A stretch of 64,000 nt of DNA from NCBI GenBank assembly GCA_006176705.1, contig QRFJ01000765.1:434001-498000 (forward strand), written 5' to 3'. Made by a program: the position numbers and the translations under genes. The notes beneath the pieces were generated by a model. The model saw nothing but the letters and a program-made list of their open reading frames with translations. It had not been told where the DNA came from and made no database searches. Numbering within the stretch: position 1 is the stretch's first letter; every line of letters begins with the position of its first letter. Origin of the DNA: Cocos nucifera (taxonomy: Eukaryota > Streptophyta > Magnoliopsida > Arecales > Arecaceae). Below, piece by piece: positions 23,131 to 34,493 of this stretch.

Positions 23131-24753
23131 GATGGGTTCTTCAGTCCGCTACCTCTTTGCCAACTCTATTGATCCGCTGGCCTTCTCTTGCTGATGTCCC
23201 TTGGCGATAGTGTTGATGACCCTAAGAGGGGGCCGATCTCCTTGGGGCTCATCCCATCGAGATGATTCAGGTTATGGTGGAGCTCTCGAACGATCTTCTC
23301 TCTTCTCCGACTGGTGCCTGATAAATCGATTCAGCCGACGTCTTCTGATTAATACCTCGATCTCATTCTGAAGCTGGATGCATTCTTCAGTATCGTGACC
23401 ATGGTTACGATGGTAGAGACAGTACTTGTTGGGGTTGCACTTGGCTGGATGAGTTCGCATCCTCTCTAGCTTTGCCAGCTACTTTCTTGTCTCCATTAGC
23501 ACCTAAATCTTTAAGGCATTCAAAAGAGCATAGTTGTTGAATCTTCTAGGGGAAGAGTTTCGTCGGATCCTTCGATCTGAACTTTTTTGTTGATGAGCTC
23601 GAGAAGGAGTTCGGGCTCGTTTGTGCTCAGGAGGAGTTCAGGAGTGCAGTCGAGCTTCATTTGGCTTTCTTTCAAGTGCAAGCTTGCCAGGTTCGCCTGC
23701 TTGCTGCTCTCTTGTGGCCTCGTCATTCTTCAATTTGAAGGCCTCCTCTGTCCGAGCATAACCTTCAACCCGGGCCAACATATCAGCGAAATCTCTAGGA
23801 TATTTTCTTTTTAAGAAAGATAGAAGATCATTCTTCTAAAGACCATTCTTCAGTACGGCCATGGCTATAGATTGGTCCAAGTTCTAGACCTCCAACATAG
23901 CAGTATTAAAGCAACTGACATAATCTCGGATGGACTCTCCCTCTTTCTATTTTATGTTGATGAGGGAATCCAAACGTCATCTTGAACATCGGCAGCTTAT
24001 GAAATGAGCTATAAACTAATGGCTTATTTGATCAAAAGAGAAGATCGTACCTAGCTTGAGGCTCAAGTATCAATTTTTTGCTGCTCCTTTCAAGGTAGAT
24101 GAAAAAGCTCAGCATAGGATGGCATCCGATGCATCATAAAACAGCATCATTATTTGGAAGGCCTCCAGGTGGTTGATCGAATTAGAAGTCCCATCATAGA
24201 TCTTGAACAAGGGAAGCTTGAAGTTCGATAGGATAGGTTCTTGCATGATTTTGATAGAGAAGGAAGGATCGGTGCAGATATCATCATGGTGAGTCAGGGC
24301 GACATAATGGAGCTCCTTAATCCATCGATTCATGTCCTGGAGCTTTTGGTCGAGAGTATCCTCTCAATCATGGATCTCAGAAGGCTACCGACTATAGATG
24401 AAAAAAGTCTCTTCCAAAGAAGAATCATGATCGAAATAGGGACTCCCTGCTCTCTGCTTTTCCTTTGCAAAAGCGATAGGTCTGCTGACCTAGGTTGCCA
24501 TTCTTAGCACCAGTTCTTGAGGCTCTGGCTGGGGGTTTTCTGGTCGGGCCACCATCGAAGACTACTATATGGCCTGCATCATTTCGATGAGGTCTCGAAC
24601 CTATTGTATCAGCAAGTTGAACTATCCCAGATCTACCATGACCGTCAGTAGAGGAGGTTGGGGAGTGGATGATGGAGCCGAAATAGGTGGATCCGATCTA
24701 GATCTGACAGCAGATGCAATAGACTGCTGGATGATCATCTTCTTTAGAGGCAT
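23131..24753 (-). pseudogene. Gypsy G2 gag
   Basis: The start is the minus-strand ATG at 24753 (MPLKKMIIQQSIASAVRSR), supported by the matching start in G1 at 26948. The capsid-like gag core lies at 24109-24333 (MNRWIKELHYV, IMQEPILSNFKLP, HLEAFQIMM). The C-terminal knuckle at 23380-23450 reads YCLYHRNHGHDTEECIQLQN, the Cys-His-His-Cys module of Tat-type gag. Broken by stops. Gag would form the particle and bind RNA. Confidence 0.8.
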
Positions 24754-24882
24754 TCTCTGAAGCAAGAAGAGATCAAACAGAAGTAGATTTGAAAAATTAA
24801 GAGAGAAAAGAAGGTAGGTAAGATTGACTGGATACTCTTCTTAGAATAAGAGCTCAGAGTTTTCTTCCTCTAGCGCTGATCC
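24754..24882 (-). other. G2 leader and primer binding site
   Basis: On the minus strand the LTR ends CACCAACA and is followed by ATCAGCGCTAGAGGAAG (24864-24880). In G1 the equivalent is ATTGGCACTAGAGAAAG (27017-27031). The shared core (TGGCRCTAGAG-A) next to the LTR fits a tRNA primer site; I do not assign the tRNA. Confidence 0.55.
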
Positions 24883-25861
24883 TGTTGGTGCAAAAATCCT
24901 TAAGAACGTCGAAGGTGGTTGGAGTGGAGAAGGTGAGGCCACCGATGGGACTTGCAAAATAAAGTCCAAGATCAGAGATGGGTGGCTCCGGTAGGATCCT
25001 CCGACATTTTAGTTAATTTTTTGGCCAACTGAAATAGAGTGCTCAAGATATAAAGAGGCAGAATAACGAAAAGAAGAAGAGAGCTTAGAAGAAATGTATC
25101 TGAAGGTTTCTTTTTATAGATGGAGAATATAACAAACTAATAGCGACAGTCATAACCATCGGATAGTGGGCCGCTTAGGCCACATGGAGTTTGTTATAAA
25201 GGGTGGTGGCCATTTTCATGACGTGCCAGTCGAGAGTGGTGTCTGTTGTCATGACTTGCCAGTTGAGGATTAATAGTCAAAGTTCGGATGGAGTTGGCAC
25301 TGGCGGCAAAGAGCTTCAAGTCACAATAATTTCAGAGAAGTTTGGGCTCCTTTAGGATCGTCTGCATGTAGGTTGGTTTGCATTTTATTGAAAGCCAAAT
25401 TTGCGTAGATGATGAGGTCCTTCTGGGTGACTACATAGGGCTCGATCGAAAGAAATTCTTATTATCGATTGGTGGAATCTAGCTATAAAGAGTTTGGAAG
25501 GCTTATGACTGGATGAGTCTAACTTGAATGAGTCCAAACGAAAGTCTGTTGGAGGAGTCCGAAAGGAGATCCACTGGGGGAGTTTGGACGAAAGTCTGTC
25601 AGAGGAGTCTGGAAGGAGATCTGCTGGAGGAGTCTGGATGAAAGTCTATCAGAGGAGTCTAGAAGAAGATCTGCTGGAGGAGTCCAGATGAAAGTCTATT
25701 AGAGGAGTCCAGACAGAAGTTTGGTAGAGAAGTCCGGAAGGAGATCCACTGGAGGAGTCCGGACGGAGATCCACTGGGGGAGTCTGAATGAAAGTCTATC
25801 GGAGGAGTCCGAAAGGAGATCCACTGGAGGAGTTCGGATGAAAGTTTGCTGGAGGATGGCC
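24883..25861 (-). repeat. Gypsy G2 5' LTR, truncated
   Basis: It matches the left LTR from TGTTGGTGC up to GGCCATCTTGG (25861). The last roughly 50 bp of the left LTR, ending CCCCAACA, are missing, and G1 gag sequence follows directly. Contains a 25-bp minisatellite (about 25530-25855) and a TATA box (minus strand, 25112-25118). Confidence 0.8.
25128..25198 (-). promoter_or_regulatory. LTR U3 palindrome next to TATA (G2 right LTR)
   Basis: The arms TATAACAAACT (25128-25138) and AGTTTGTTATA (25188-25198) pair perfectly over 11 bp. The TATA box at 25112-25118 is 10 nt from the 10-bp core. Relative to the left LTR of the same element, two stem positions differ and both are compensated in the other arm. 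Confidence 0.7.
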
Positions 25862-26948
25862 ATCTTGGGACTTCATCTTGAATCTTCTAGGAGGGAGACT
25901 TCATCGCATTCTTCTATCTGGACTTCTTGGTTGATGAACCTGAGGTGGGGTTTGAGTTCGTCTGCATTTAGGAGGTATCCTAGAACGCAGCCAACCTTCT
26001 CTTTATTTTTCAGGAGAGGGAGAGGACTTGCTAGATTCTCCTGCTAGACATTTATTTGTAGCATTATGATCCTGCAGCCATTGTAACTGACTGGTCCAAA
26101 TTTTGGACCTCCAAAGTAGTAGTGTTGCAGTGGCTATGTAGGCTCCAATGAATTCTCCTTCTTTCTACTTGATGTTGATGAGAGAATCTGATCCTTTTCT
26201 TTGATGCTGGCTACTAATAAAATGAGCCATAAACTGATGGCTTAGCAGATCAAAAGAGTAAATCATATCCGATTTTAAATCCAAGTGCCAGCTTCGCGCT
26301 ACACCCTTCAAAGTTGATGGAAAAGCTTAATAGAGAATAGCATTTGATACACCATGAAGCAATATCATAGTTCAAAAAGCTTTCAGATGGTCAACTGGAT
26401 CTGAAGTTCCATCATAACTTTTAATTTAAGGAAGCTTAAAGTTCGGTGGGATGGGCTCTTGCATAATCTGGATAGTAAAAGGCAGGTCAATGCAAATCTC
26501 ATCATTCGCAGTAGGGGCTGCATGGTAGAGCTCCTCAATCCACTGGTTCATTTTTTGAAGCTTCTGATCGAGGGCATCATCTCGATTATGAATCTTAAAG
26601 CATTGTGAGCTTAATGGTGGCAGAGATTTTTCAAGAATAGAATCATGCTCTAAACAAGAACTCATAGCTCTCTGCTTTTTCCTTTCGAAACTTTCTAGTT
26701 GGCTTTTCTAAGTGGATCTCCCCTGCTCCAAATCCTAGTATTTCGACAATAGTCTTTTAGGCAATATGGATCTCAAAGCCTGCTGCATAGCCTACATGGC
26801 TTTCATGAGGCTTCTCACCTACTATACCCATCGATTGATGAGGTTGTGGTGTAGGCGATGATGTCGGAACAAGACGATCAGCCAGTTTTGAGTTTGGTCG
26901 AACAACAGTGGTGATAGATCGCTGGGAGGATGCTCTTTTAGGAGGCAT
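25862..26948 (-). pseudogene. Gypsy G1 gag, N-terminal part
   Basis: Gag start is the minus-strand ATG at 26948 (MPPKRASSQRSITTVVR), which aligns with the G2 start; an upstream ATG at 27008 lies against the primer site and is not conserved. The capsid core at 26426-26665 reads KMNQWIEELYHAA, TIQIMQEPIPPNFKLP. The left edge corresponds to G2 position about 23535, while the other half of this gag stops at the equivalent of about 23403. About 130 bp of gag is missing at the G2 insertion. Confidence 0.75.
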
Positions 26949-27016
26949 TCTACTTGCATGGCAGAGGTGAATGCTTGATTGGATACTTCTTTTAGAACAA
27001 GAGCTCAAGAAATACT

Positions 27017-27031
27017 TTCTCTAGTGCCAAT
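27017..27031 (-). other. G1 primer binding site
   Basis: On the minus strand ATTGGCACTAGAGAAA follows the LTR end within two bases. It aligns with the G2 site at 24864-24880. Confidence 0.5.
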
Positions 27032-27033
27032 CT

Positions 27034-28249
27034 TGTTGGTGCAGAAAATGGATAGCCGTCGGAGGTTGCCAGAGGTGGAAGTTAGGATCTAGCCAGTGAA
27101 ACCTACAAGACAAAATTCTGGCCGGAGGTGGGTTGCTCCGATATGGATCCTTTGATGATCAAGTTAGTAATTTGGCCAACAAGAATGGAGTACTCAGAAA
27201 ATTGAAAAATGAGAAGAGTGCTTAGAGAAGAAAGCATATCTGGAGGGTCTTACTTATAAATAAAGCATGTAACAAACTGATGGCGACTACTATAATCGAA
27301 TGTAAGCGGGCCGTTCAGGCCGCTTAGAGTTTGTTACGAAGAGTGGGCTATCAGTTCTCATCACTTACTAGTGGTTGGTTATTATTTGTTGAAGCTCGAA
27401 CAAAAGACTAGATACTTCCAAGCTTGGCTGCAAATTACTTGATTTGAGGTTATGCCATTGGATCTTAGTATCGGATGAACTGAACTTGAAGATTAGTCTT
27501 TAGACTAAGAGTAATGAATTAGTAGATTAGATTTTTGATTTGGATTGCAATAAGACTATTTCAACTGCTCTTAGAAGATCGGTTGTCTTCAAGATCGGCT
27601 AGTGATGGAGGTTGGTATTTTGGTTTGAAGTTGTATCATAGAAGTTGAGGTTGGAAGGAAATAGCTAGAGGGCCAGCTATATGAATTGGATCTGTAATTA
27701 GGATATCAAGGTTGGCCAAAATTGGTTGCCAAAAGGATGCTGGGTTCCTTAATTGAAAATGTGACGAAGTTCCCTCAATCATTTTGATAAAGTTTGGCTA
27801 GTATCTAAGGTCGGTCAATAGTCTAGCTTAGACATTATTGAAATACTTGAGATTATGGAGCAGCTATCGTCCATCCTAAATTGAAGGTTGGAGCAAGGCA
27901 AATATTGAATCTCCTTACCAAAACTCATCCAACAGAAGTTTAAGATTGGATTTTAGTGAAATCTGCTAATATGATGACACTATTATCAGGCTTAAGCTGA
28001 AGGTTGGGTAAAGATATTTGACTGTTGTACAAGTTTGGATATCAACTGAAAGTTATAGTTACTTCTATGATGAGCTACCCTCGATTGATAGTCAAATTTA
28101 GGGGCCGATCCTTTGAGGCTCAGTCGGACCAAGAGACTTACTTGATTGAACCTCATATTTGATTGCATCTTGAACCCAAATGGCATTTTTAGAGAATCAA
28201 CAAGGTCAGACCTCACCAGATTTCAGCGAAAACTATTTTACCCCCAATA
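27034..28249 (-). repeat. Gypsy G1 5' LTR
   Basis: It starts TGTTGGTGCAG and ends at CCCCCAATA (28249), about 1.2 kb. The first 300 bp align with both G2 LTRs. It lacks the 25-bp minisatellite; the remainder is single-copy in this window. At 28250 the copia E reading frame begins at once, so this LTR edge marks insertion of G1 into E's RNase H/RT region. Confidence 0.75.
27269..27337 (-). promoter_or_regulatory. LTR U3 palindrome next to TATA (G1 LTR)
   Basis: Arms GTAACAAACT (27269-27278) and AGTTTGTTAC (27328-27337) pair perfectly. An AT-rich TATA-like box (minus-strand TATAAGT, 27252-27258) is again 10 nt away. An inner inverted repeat AGCGGGCC/GGCCGCT sits in the loop. Confidence 0.65.
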
Positions 28250-29480
28250 CCTACATTATAAGCAACCATTAAGTATCTAAGAATTCTTTTAACAACTAAA
28301 AGATATGATTCCTTAGGATTAGTTTAATATCTAGCACATATACATATACTAAATATTATATCTAGTCTATGATAGAACAAATATCCAATAATATCTCTAT
28401 AGAATTTTTGATTGATACTCTTACCATTCTTATCTTTATCAAGTTTGCATGAAGAGCTTATGGGCATACCAAGGGGTCTAGCACTCTCCATCTTAAATTT
28501 TTTAATTATCTTCTTAATGTACTTAATTTGATTGATGAAGCTTCCCTCTTTGGTTTGCTTGATTTGGAGTCCAAATATGGAGTTTAGTGTTTTCATTATG
28601 ATCATCTCAAACTCTTCCTGCATTAACTTCGAAAATTCTGAACAGAAAGATTCATTAGTAGTACTGAATATAATGTCATCCACATATATTTGTACAACTA
28701 ACAAATCATCATTTTTTTAAAAAAAATAGTGTTGTATCTACACTATCTTTAGTAAAACCATTTTCAAGCAAAAATTTATACAATCCCTCATGCCATGCTC
28801 AAGCTACTTACTTTAAATTATACAAAACTTTATGCAATTTGAAAATATGATTTGATAAAGCATGATTTTCAAAATTAGGAAGTTGTTAAATATAAACTTC
28901 CTCCAAGATAAATCTATTCAAAAATATGCTTTTAATATCTATTTGATATAATTTAAAATTCATAAAGTTTATAAATGCAAGAAATAATCTAAGTGCTTCA
29001 AATTTTGCAACAAAAGTATAAGTTTCATTAAAATCAATACCCTCTTCTTGATTATATCCTCTAGCTATTAGTCTAGCTTTATTTTTTATAACTATTCTAT
29101 TTTTATCTAGTTTATTTTTGAATACCTACTTAGTTTCACTTATAGGATGGTCAATTGGTCTATCAACTAAGATTCAAACTTTATTTGTTCCAAATTAGTT
29201 TAACTCTTTGTGCATAGCAATCATCCAATTTGGGTCATTTTCAGCTTCTTCAATTGATTTAAATCCAATTTATGATACAAAAGCTAAATGATTATTAATA
29301 TTTCTTAAAGAAGAATGAGTTCTTATCTCTTGTAACGAATCACCAATTATAAGATCTTTAGGATATCTATATGCATACCTCCATTGTTTAGGTAAACTCT
29401 CATCTTGGGCACATTCATGAGTTTCATTTTAACCTTCAGCTTTCTTGAAATTTTCTTTATCATTTTGACATGAAGTTTCT
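28250..29480 (-). pseudogene. Copia E reverse transcriptase/RNase H start
   Basis: The 126-residue ORF at 28324-28704 begins at the catalytic box (VVQIYVDDIIFSTTNESFC), then EFEMIIMKTLNSIFGLQI, KKFKMESARPLGMPIS and FYRDIIGYLFY. Upstream RT (28730-29150) reads YNQEEGIDFNETYTFVAKFE and LYQIDIKSIFLN across frames. Towards 28250 the protein enters the RT/RNase H link (VKRILRYL) and is cut by the G1 LTR. RNase H and E's 3' LTR are absent from the window. Confidence 0.85.
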
Positions 29481-29521
29481 TTGGTAGAGAGCTTTTCTAT
29501 TTGTTTATCCATTATACCTGC

Positions 29522-29657
29522 ATTATCATCAATAATATCTTCTGTTCTAGAAGATAGGTTATTAGCTTCATTAAAAATAACATGAATAGATTATCATCAA
29601 TAATATCTTCTGTTCTAGAAGATAGGTTATTAGCTTCATTAAAAATAACATGAATAG
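29522..29657 (-). repeat. Perfect 68-bp tandem duplication in E pol
   Basis: Positions 29522-29589 and 29590-29657 are identical over 68 bp. Because 68 is not a multiple of three, the duplication shifts the frame between integrase and RT. The lack of any difference implies a recent event compared with the rest of the element. Confidence 0.95.
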
Positions 29658-29787
29658 ATACTTCAACAATGAGTGTCTTTTTGTTGAAAACTCTATAAGT
29701 CTTATTAGAAGAAAAGTATCCCAAGAAGATATCTTCATCTGACTTGGCATCAAATTTTTTTAGATTATCTTTTCTATTATTAAGAAT

Positions 29788-30761
29788 TGTTGGGGATAAA
29801 AGAACCCCTACTGAAGTCCTTAACCGCCGACCCCCATTCTGAAAAAATTCACCGACCCTCTCAACAACAAGTCCATATCACAAAACTTATCGAAAGCACA
29901 TTGAAGCTTGGCTAGATGATCTTGAATAGTAAAAGAAAACTATTATTTAACTAACCTCGCTACTTAACTTAGAATGAATGACAGGACGAAAGTTCAACCC
30001 ACCTGGCCTTGATTGATGATGAGTTTCGAAGATAGTTGAAGTCCTATATTGTGGACAACGTACTCCTTCCAGTCGAACTTTTTTTGGATGAACTCCTTCC
30101 AGCTGCATTCCTTCCGAACGAGCTTCTTCTAGCTAGCCGTAGACCTACTTAGTCCATGTTACGCCTATCAGCTAGAACCATCCAAAAGGACCTCATCAAG
30201 CCATTGATTCATGATGACTGTTCCAAAATGGATTTAGTACAGTACTTTAGATCTCGATCTGGGAGGCATCTACTAGCACACGACCCTCCTGAGGCTTTTG
30301 AACTCCTTAAAGCCACTAGGCATTGTCCCAATAGACCTCGATCGATCATAAGTCCACTGCATATGCTGAAGTCTCCAACCTACGTTCAAACTCCAATAAA
30401 TGAATCTCCACCGTCTGCATGTTGTGATAAAGAATAACTCATCCTCCGTAACAAACTCCACATGGCCTGAGTGGCCCACTACTAAATGATTACAACTGTC
30501 ACCATCAGTTTGTTACACACTCTGTCTATAAAAGGGACCCTCTAGATACGTTTTTCTCCAAGCTCTCTTCTCTTCTTGTTACTCTGCTTCTCTATTTTTT
30601 GATCACTCCATTTCAGTTGGTCAGAGAACTGACTTGAGCATCGGAGGGTCCTATCAGAGCCACCCACCTCTAGTCTGAACTTTATTTTGCAGATTTCGTC
30701 GGTGGCCTTGCCTTTCCAACTCCAACTACCTTTGGCATCCTCACAGATTTCTACACCAACA
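29788..30761 (+). mobile_element. Solo gypsy LTR with target duplication
   Basis: A 974-bp LTR of the G1/G2 family in the opposite orientation. It begins TGTTGGGGATAAA, ends CTACACCAACA, and is bounded by perfect 5-bp duplications AGAAT (29783-29787 and 30762-30766). No internal sequence adjoins, so it is a solo LTR left by recombination. The 93-residue open frame at 30156-30437 is not a gene. Confidence 0.92.
30448..30533 (+). promoter_or_regulatory. U3 palindrome and TATA box of the solo LTR
   Basis: Arms GTAACAAACT (30448-30457) and AGTTTGTTAC (30507-30516) pair perfectly. TATAAAA follows at 30527-30533 after exactly 10 nt. The segment lies upstream of the expected RNA start and so in U3. 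Confidence 0.75.
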
Positions 30762-31574
30762 AGAATGAAATGTTTGCAACCAAAAATATAAAAATAACTA
30801 ATGTTTGATTTTCTATCTTTTCAAAGCCCATATAGGTTTTTTTAAAAAATAGATTAGATTAAAGCTCAATTTAAAATGTAACATACTATATTAATAGCTT
30901 CAACCCAAAAGTATCTCAAAAGATTACTCTTATATAATATGGTATGAGTTATTTCTTCCAAAGTTCTACTTTTTCTACCAACAATTCCATTTTATTGGAT
31001 ATTCTAGGAGTAGAAAAATTATATTCAATACCTTTTTTATTATAAAAACTTTTAAAATATTGATTTTCAAACTTGATTCCATAATAACATCTAATGTAAA
31101 TAATAGTTAAATTTTTTTTCATTTGAAACTTTTTGATAAAACTTGATAAATGTTGAAAAAGCTTTATCTTTTTTAGCTAAGAACAAAACTTATGTAAATC
31201 TGGAAAAAAAAAAATATCTATAATCATAAGTCCATATCTTTTACCTCCTAGGCTTATGGTCCTAGTAGGTCTAAATAAGTCAATGTGAAGTAATTCTAGG
31301 GGTCTACAAGTTGAAATAAGATTTTTAGATCTGAAAGAACATGTAGTTGATTTTCCAAATTGTCAGGCATCATAATCCTATTTTTTCCAAAATATAGTTT
31401 TGACAATCCTTTAATAAGATCTCTTTTGATTAATTTAGAAATAAAATCTATGCTAGCATGTCCTTGTCTATGATGCTATAGCCAGCTAGTCTTATTGATT
31501 TTGACATTCATTACGACTAGGCATTGATCATTCTTCATAGGATAATCAGCAAGGTTGACCATATAGATATTCCT

Positions 31575-32100
31575 CTATCTATGTCCCATGAGAATGATAC
31601 CGTTATCAATAGGACCAGACACAATGCATATTAAGAATTCAAAAATCACTTTAAAATTTTTATTATAAAGTTGACATATGCTTAACAAATTATGCTTTAA
31701 ACCATCTACTAATAGTTTATTTTTTATATAGGTGAAAGGAGTGATACAAATGTTACCAATGCTAATGATATATCCTTTGCCATTGTCATCAAAAGTTATC
31801 ACTCCTCCTTTCTTAGTCTTAAGGGTGACAAATTGCTTCCTATCACCCATCATATGCCTTGAGCAACCACTATCAAGGTACCTTTTTTTTTCTTTTTCTT
31901 AGCTGCAAGCAACACCTGCAAGCATAGATCAATTATTGATTTTAGGTATCCAATTTTAGGGTTAGTTGCTATGGTTCCTTTTAGAATGCAAATCTTCTTA
32001 ATCTTTTGTTTATTTTTCAGCTTTCTAAAATTACAAGTATATGCTTTATATCCTATTTTTTCATAGCAAAAATATATAATATTTTAAGAGGTAAAGGATG
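31575..32100 (-). pseudogene. Copia E protease/integrase junction
   Basis: The ORF at 31575-31853 reads MMGDRKQFVTLKTKKGGVI, TFDDNGKGYIISIGNICI and VDGLKHNLLSICQLYNKNFK. This is the standard segment between the copia aspartic protease and the integrase zinc domain. The protease active site itself, expected just upstream (about 31860-31900), reads CSRHMMGD with the preceding Asp-Ser-Gly block degraded. Confidence 0.75.
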
Positions 32101-33511
32101 ATTCTTTAACAAAATTTTTTTTTTAAGAATTTCTATTTCTTTTGAGGTTTGAAGCTAAGACTTGCCTTGTTAAAAACTGCTCTTTGATTGCTTAATATCA
32201 TTTGTAATTTTTCTAAGCTAACTAAATATCTCAACTAGAGGCTTATACTTTTCAACTTTCTTCTTTAGTTCTTGGTTTTCTTTAAAAATAGATACTTTTC
32301 TTCCAAAGTATTTTCTTTTTTTTTTTATCGAAGTTTGATTTGAAATCTTAATATTTTTAGTTTTCAAACCAAGATTTTTAAGTTCATCAATTAAGTCATA
32401 AAAGGCTTCTTGCAATTCATCAAATAAAAACTTAGATTCTTACTTCTTCTGCTTGAGCCATGAGACAAAGATTCACCTCTTCTTGTGCCTCCTTATTTGA
32501 GCTTGATTCTTCACTATCACTCCAAGTGGCCATCATTATCTTTTTCTTTATTTTTTTGGAGAATTTCTTCAATATGAGATAGTCTATCTTATAATACCCC
32601 AACTTCTTGCATTCAAAGCAGGGGGGTCGCTCTTTATCTTTGTCTTTCTCTCTTTCTTTGCTTGGCTCATCCATAGAGAATGGCCTTCTCTTAAAGTTCT
32701 ACCTCTTTTTCTTCATGAAATATCTAAATTTCTTATTATGAGGGCAATTTTCTCATCTTCCTCTCCTTCTTCCGAGTCCTCATTCTCCTCTTCTTCTTTG
32801 GCTATTGACTTATTGAGTACTATTGCCTTTATCATCTTGGCCTCATCATCCATGTTTTGTTTCATGGTCAACTCATGAGTCATAAAAAAACCAAGAAGTT
32901 ATTCTAGAGGCAAGGTGTTGAGGTCTTTTGCTTTTTGTATGGCTGTCACTTTTGCCTCTCAAGCTCGAGGAAGAGACCTAAAGATTTTTGAACAAGATCA
33001 CTATTAGTATAAGATCTACTCAAACTATTAAGATCATTTATACTATTAGTAAAATGAGTAAATATTTCAATTATAGATTCAGTTGGTTCCATTTTAAAAA
33101 GTTCATTCTTATGAACTAACATATTAATTTTGGATTTCTTAACTTGATTAGTATCTTAATGGTAACCTTAAGTCTATACCATATCTCTTTGGCAGAAATA
33201 CAAGTAAAAATTTAGTTAAATTCAATGGTATCAAGTAAACAATAAAGCACTTTCATAGCTTTAGCATTTAACTGTGCCATCTTCTTATCACTATCATCTC
33301 AATTCTTTTTGGGTTTAGAAGTGACCATGCTATCTACAATGATTGTAGATGTGTGTGATCTATTGATTATGATACTCTAAAGGTCATAATCAAGTGCTTG
33401 AATGAATATGTATGTACATGCTTTCCAATATGTATAGTTAGTTTCATTAAACAAAGGTGGTCAGTTGGCAAACTGCTCTTCGATAAGGGAAACACTTAAT
33501 TGGGTTGCCAT
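32101..33511 (-). pseudogene. Copia E gag
   Basis: Start: minus-strand ATG at 33511 (MATQLSVSLIEEQFANW), 40 bp from the primer site. Next comes PPLFNETNYTYWK, the entry block of SIRE/Sto-4-type copia gag. The zinc knuckle lies in the ORF at 32432-32674: CFECKKLGYYKIDYLILKK, with the knuckle His and last Cys both changed to Tyr. ATWSDSEESSSNKE and LCLMAQAEE follow, another hallmark of that lineage. A further Lys-rich segment is at 32218-32415. Several stops. Confidence 0.8.
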
Positions 33512-33550
33512 TTGATCTTTTCCTCTAGATCAACAAGTAAAAGAGTACCT

Positions 33551-33562
33551 GCTCTAATACCA
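33551..33562 (-). other. Copia E primer binding site
   Basis: The minus strand reads TGGTATTAGAGC, one base from the initiator Met-tRNA consensus, four bases from the LTR edge at 33567. Confidence 0.8.
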
Positions 33563-33566
33563 CTTG

Positions 33567-33702
33567 TGTTAGAATCTGGTACTACTCGGATGCCAGCCAT
33601 GGACCGATGTCTTGCATGGAACTTGGGTGTTAATCCAAAAAATCAAAGAAGAACAAAGGAAGGGTGGCAATACTAGGAGATGGTAGGGTTTGGCATGTAA
33701 CT

Positions 33703-33744
<42 letters not shown>

Positions 33745-34493
33745 AGGAAAAAAAGTTTGGTATTGATTCCACTCGTAACACTATTACAATACAATGGGTT
33801 TATATATCCTAGGATTTCTACATAAATCCTAATAAACCCTAGCTCAAAAACTTTCCTAGCTAACCCATATACGAAAGCTCTCATCCAAGCTCAAGTCTTA
33901 CATGCTCTCATCCTATGGACTTAATCCTAGTCCAAACTCTAAGTTAGCCATATTAAGACCTCTCAAACAAGACATTAAGACACCTAAGAACAAATCAACC
34001 CTAGACCCAAATAGTAATCCCATGCAGCTCTACCCGTGACATTGAGTCTACTCACCTGGGACTAAGTTGACTCATAAAAGTACTGAGTCGACTTACCTAT
34101 GTACCGTTTTAGAGGTTCTGAAATACTACTTTTTGTTTGGCTCCTTCTTTAAGATAGTTGACCAACTTTTAAGATTGGTTCAACTCACCTTCAACTTAGT
34201 CGACCCAATCTCAATTTGAGTTGACTAAGACCCTGAAGCTGCTTCTTCCCTGTAATCTTCATCCTTGGCTAGTTCCTTACTCTACCTTATGTCTCCAAGT
34301 CTCCAGAGCACCAACCAAACCTCTCAAAGTTCTTAATACCTAAATCTCAAGCCTATGAAGAGTTACATAACGTCTCCACCCTAGAAGCTCCTGTCCTAGT
34401 CCTAGGACCATTCTTGTCCTAATCTCCTGAAGCTAACACCTTGACTCCTCTCATAACCTCCCAAAGCTTGGAAGCACTACACCAACTCTTACG
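33567..34493 (-). repeat. LTR shared by copia E and LARD2 (F)
   Basis: A 927-bp LTR, TGTTAGAATC to CTCTTACG, about 90% similar by eye to 61319-62227. On its left is a primer site, making it the 5' LTR of E. On its right, minus-strand sequence GCATCAAGATAAAGAT forms a polypurine tract and leads into LARD-type internal sequence, making it the 3' LTR of F. It contains an (AG)17 microsatellite at 33709-33742, which creates a false Leu-Ser ORF. Confidence 0.8.
33709..33742. repeat. (AG)17 microsatellite
   Basis: An uninterrupted run of 17 AG dinucleotides in the shared LTR. The sister LTR at 61460-61473 has only a short AGAG run, so the expansion is specific to this copy. Confidence 0.95.

Larger units (their letters stand above)
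29481..31560 (-). pseudogene. Copia E integrase, interrupted by a solo LTR
   Basis: Minus-strand fragments on both sides of 29788-30761 encode the catalytic and C-terminal parts of a copia integrase. Near 29660-29760 the C-terminal block (YFSSNKTYRVFNKKTLIVE, SIHVIFNEANN) typical of SIRE-like copias is visible. The catalytic core lies at 30770-31560 in short frames. Numerous stops. Confidence 0.65.

Noticed and set aside
30156..30437. 93-residue plus-strand ORF
   Set aside because: It falls fully inside the solo gypsy LTR, overlaps the U3 palindrome end and is not open in the other LTRs.
33630..33884. Leu-Ser repeat protein that might look like a membrane or signal sequence
   Set aside because: It is the (AG)17 microsatellite read on the minus strand within an LTR.
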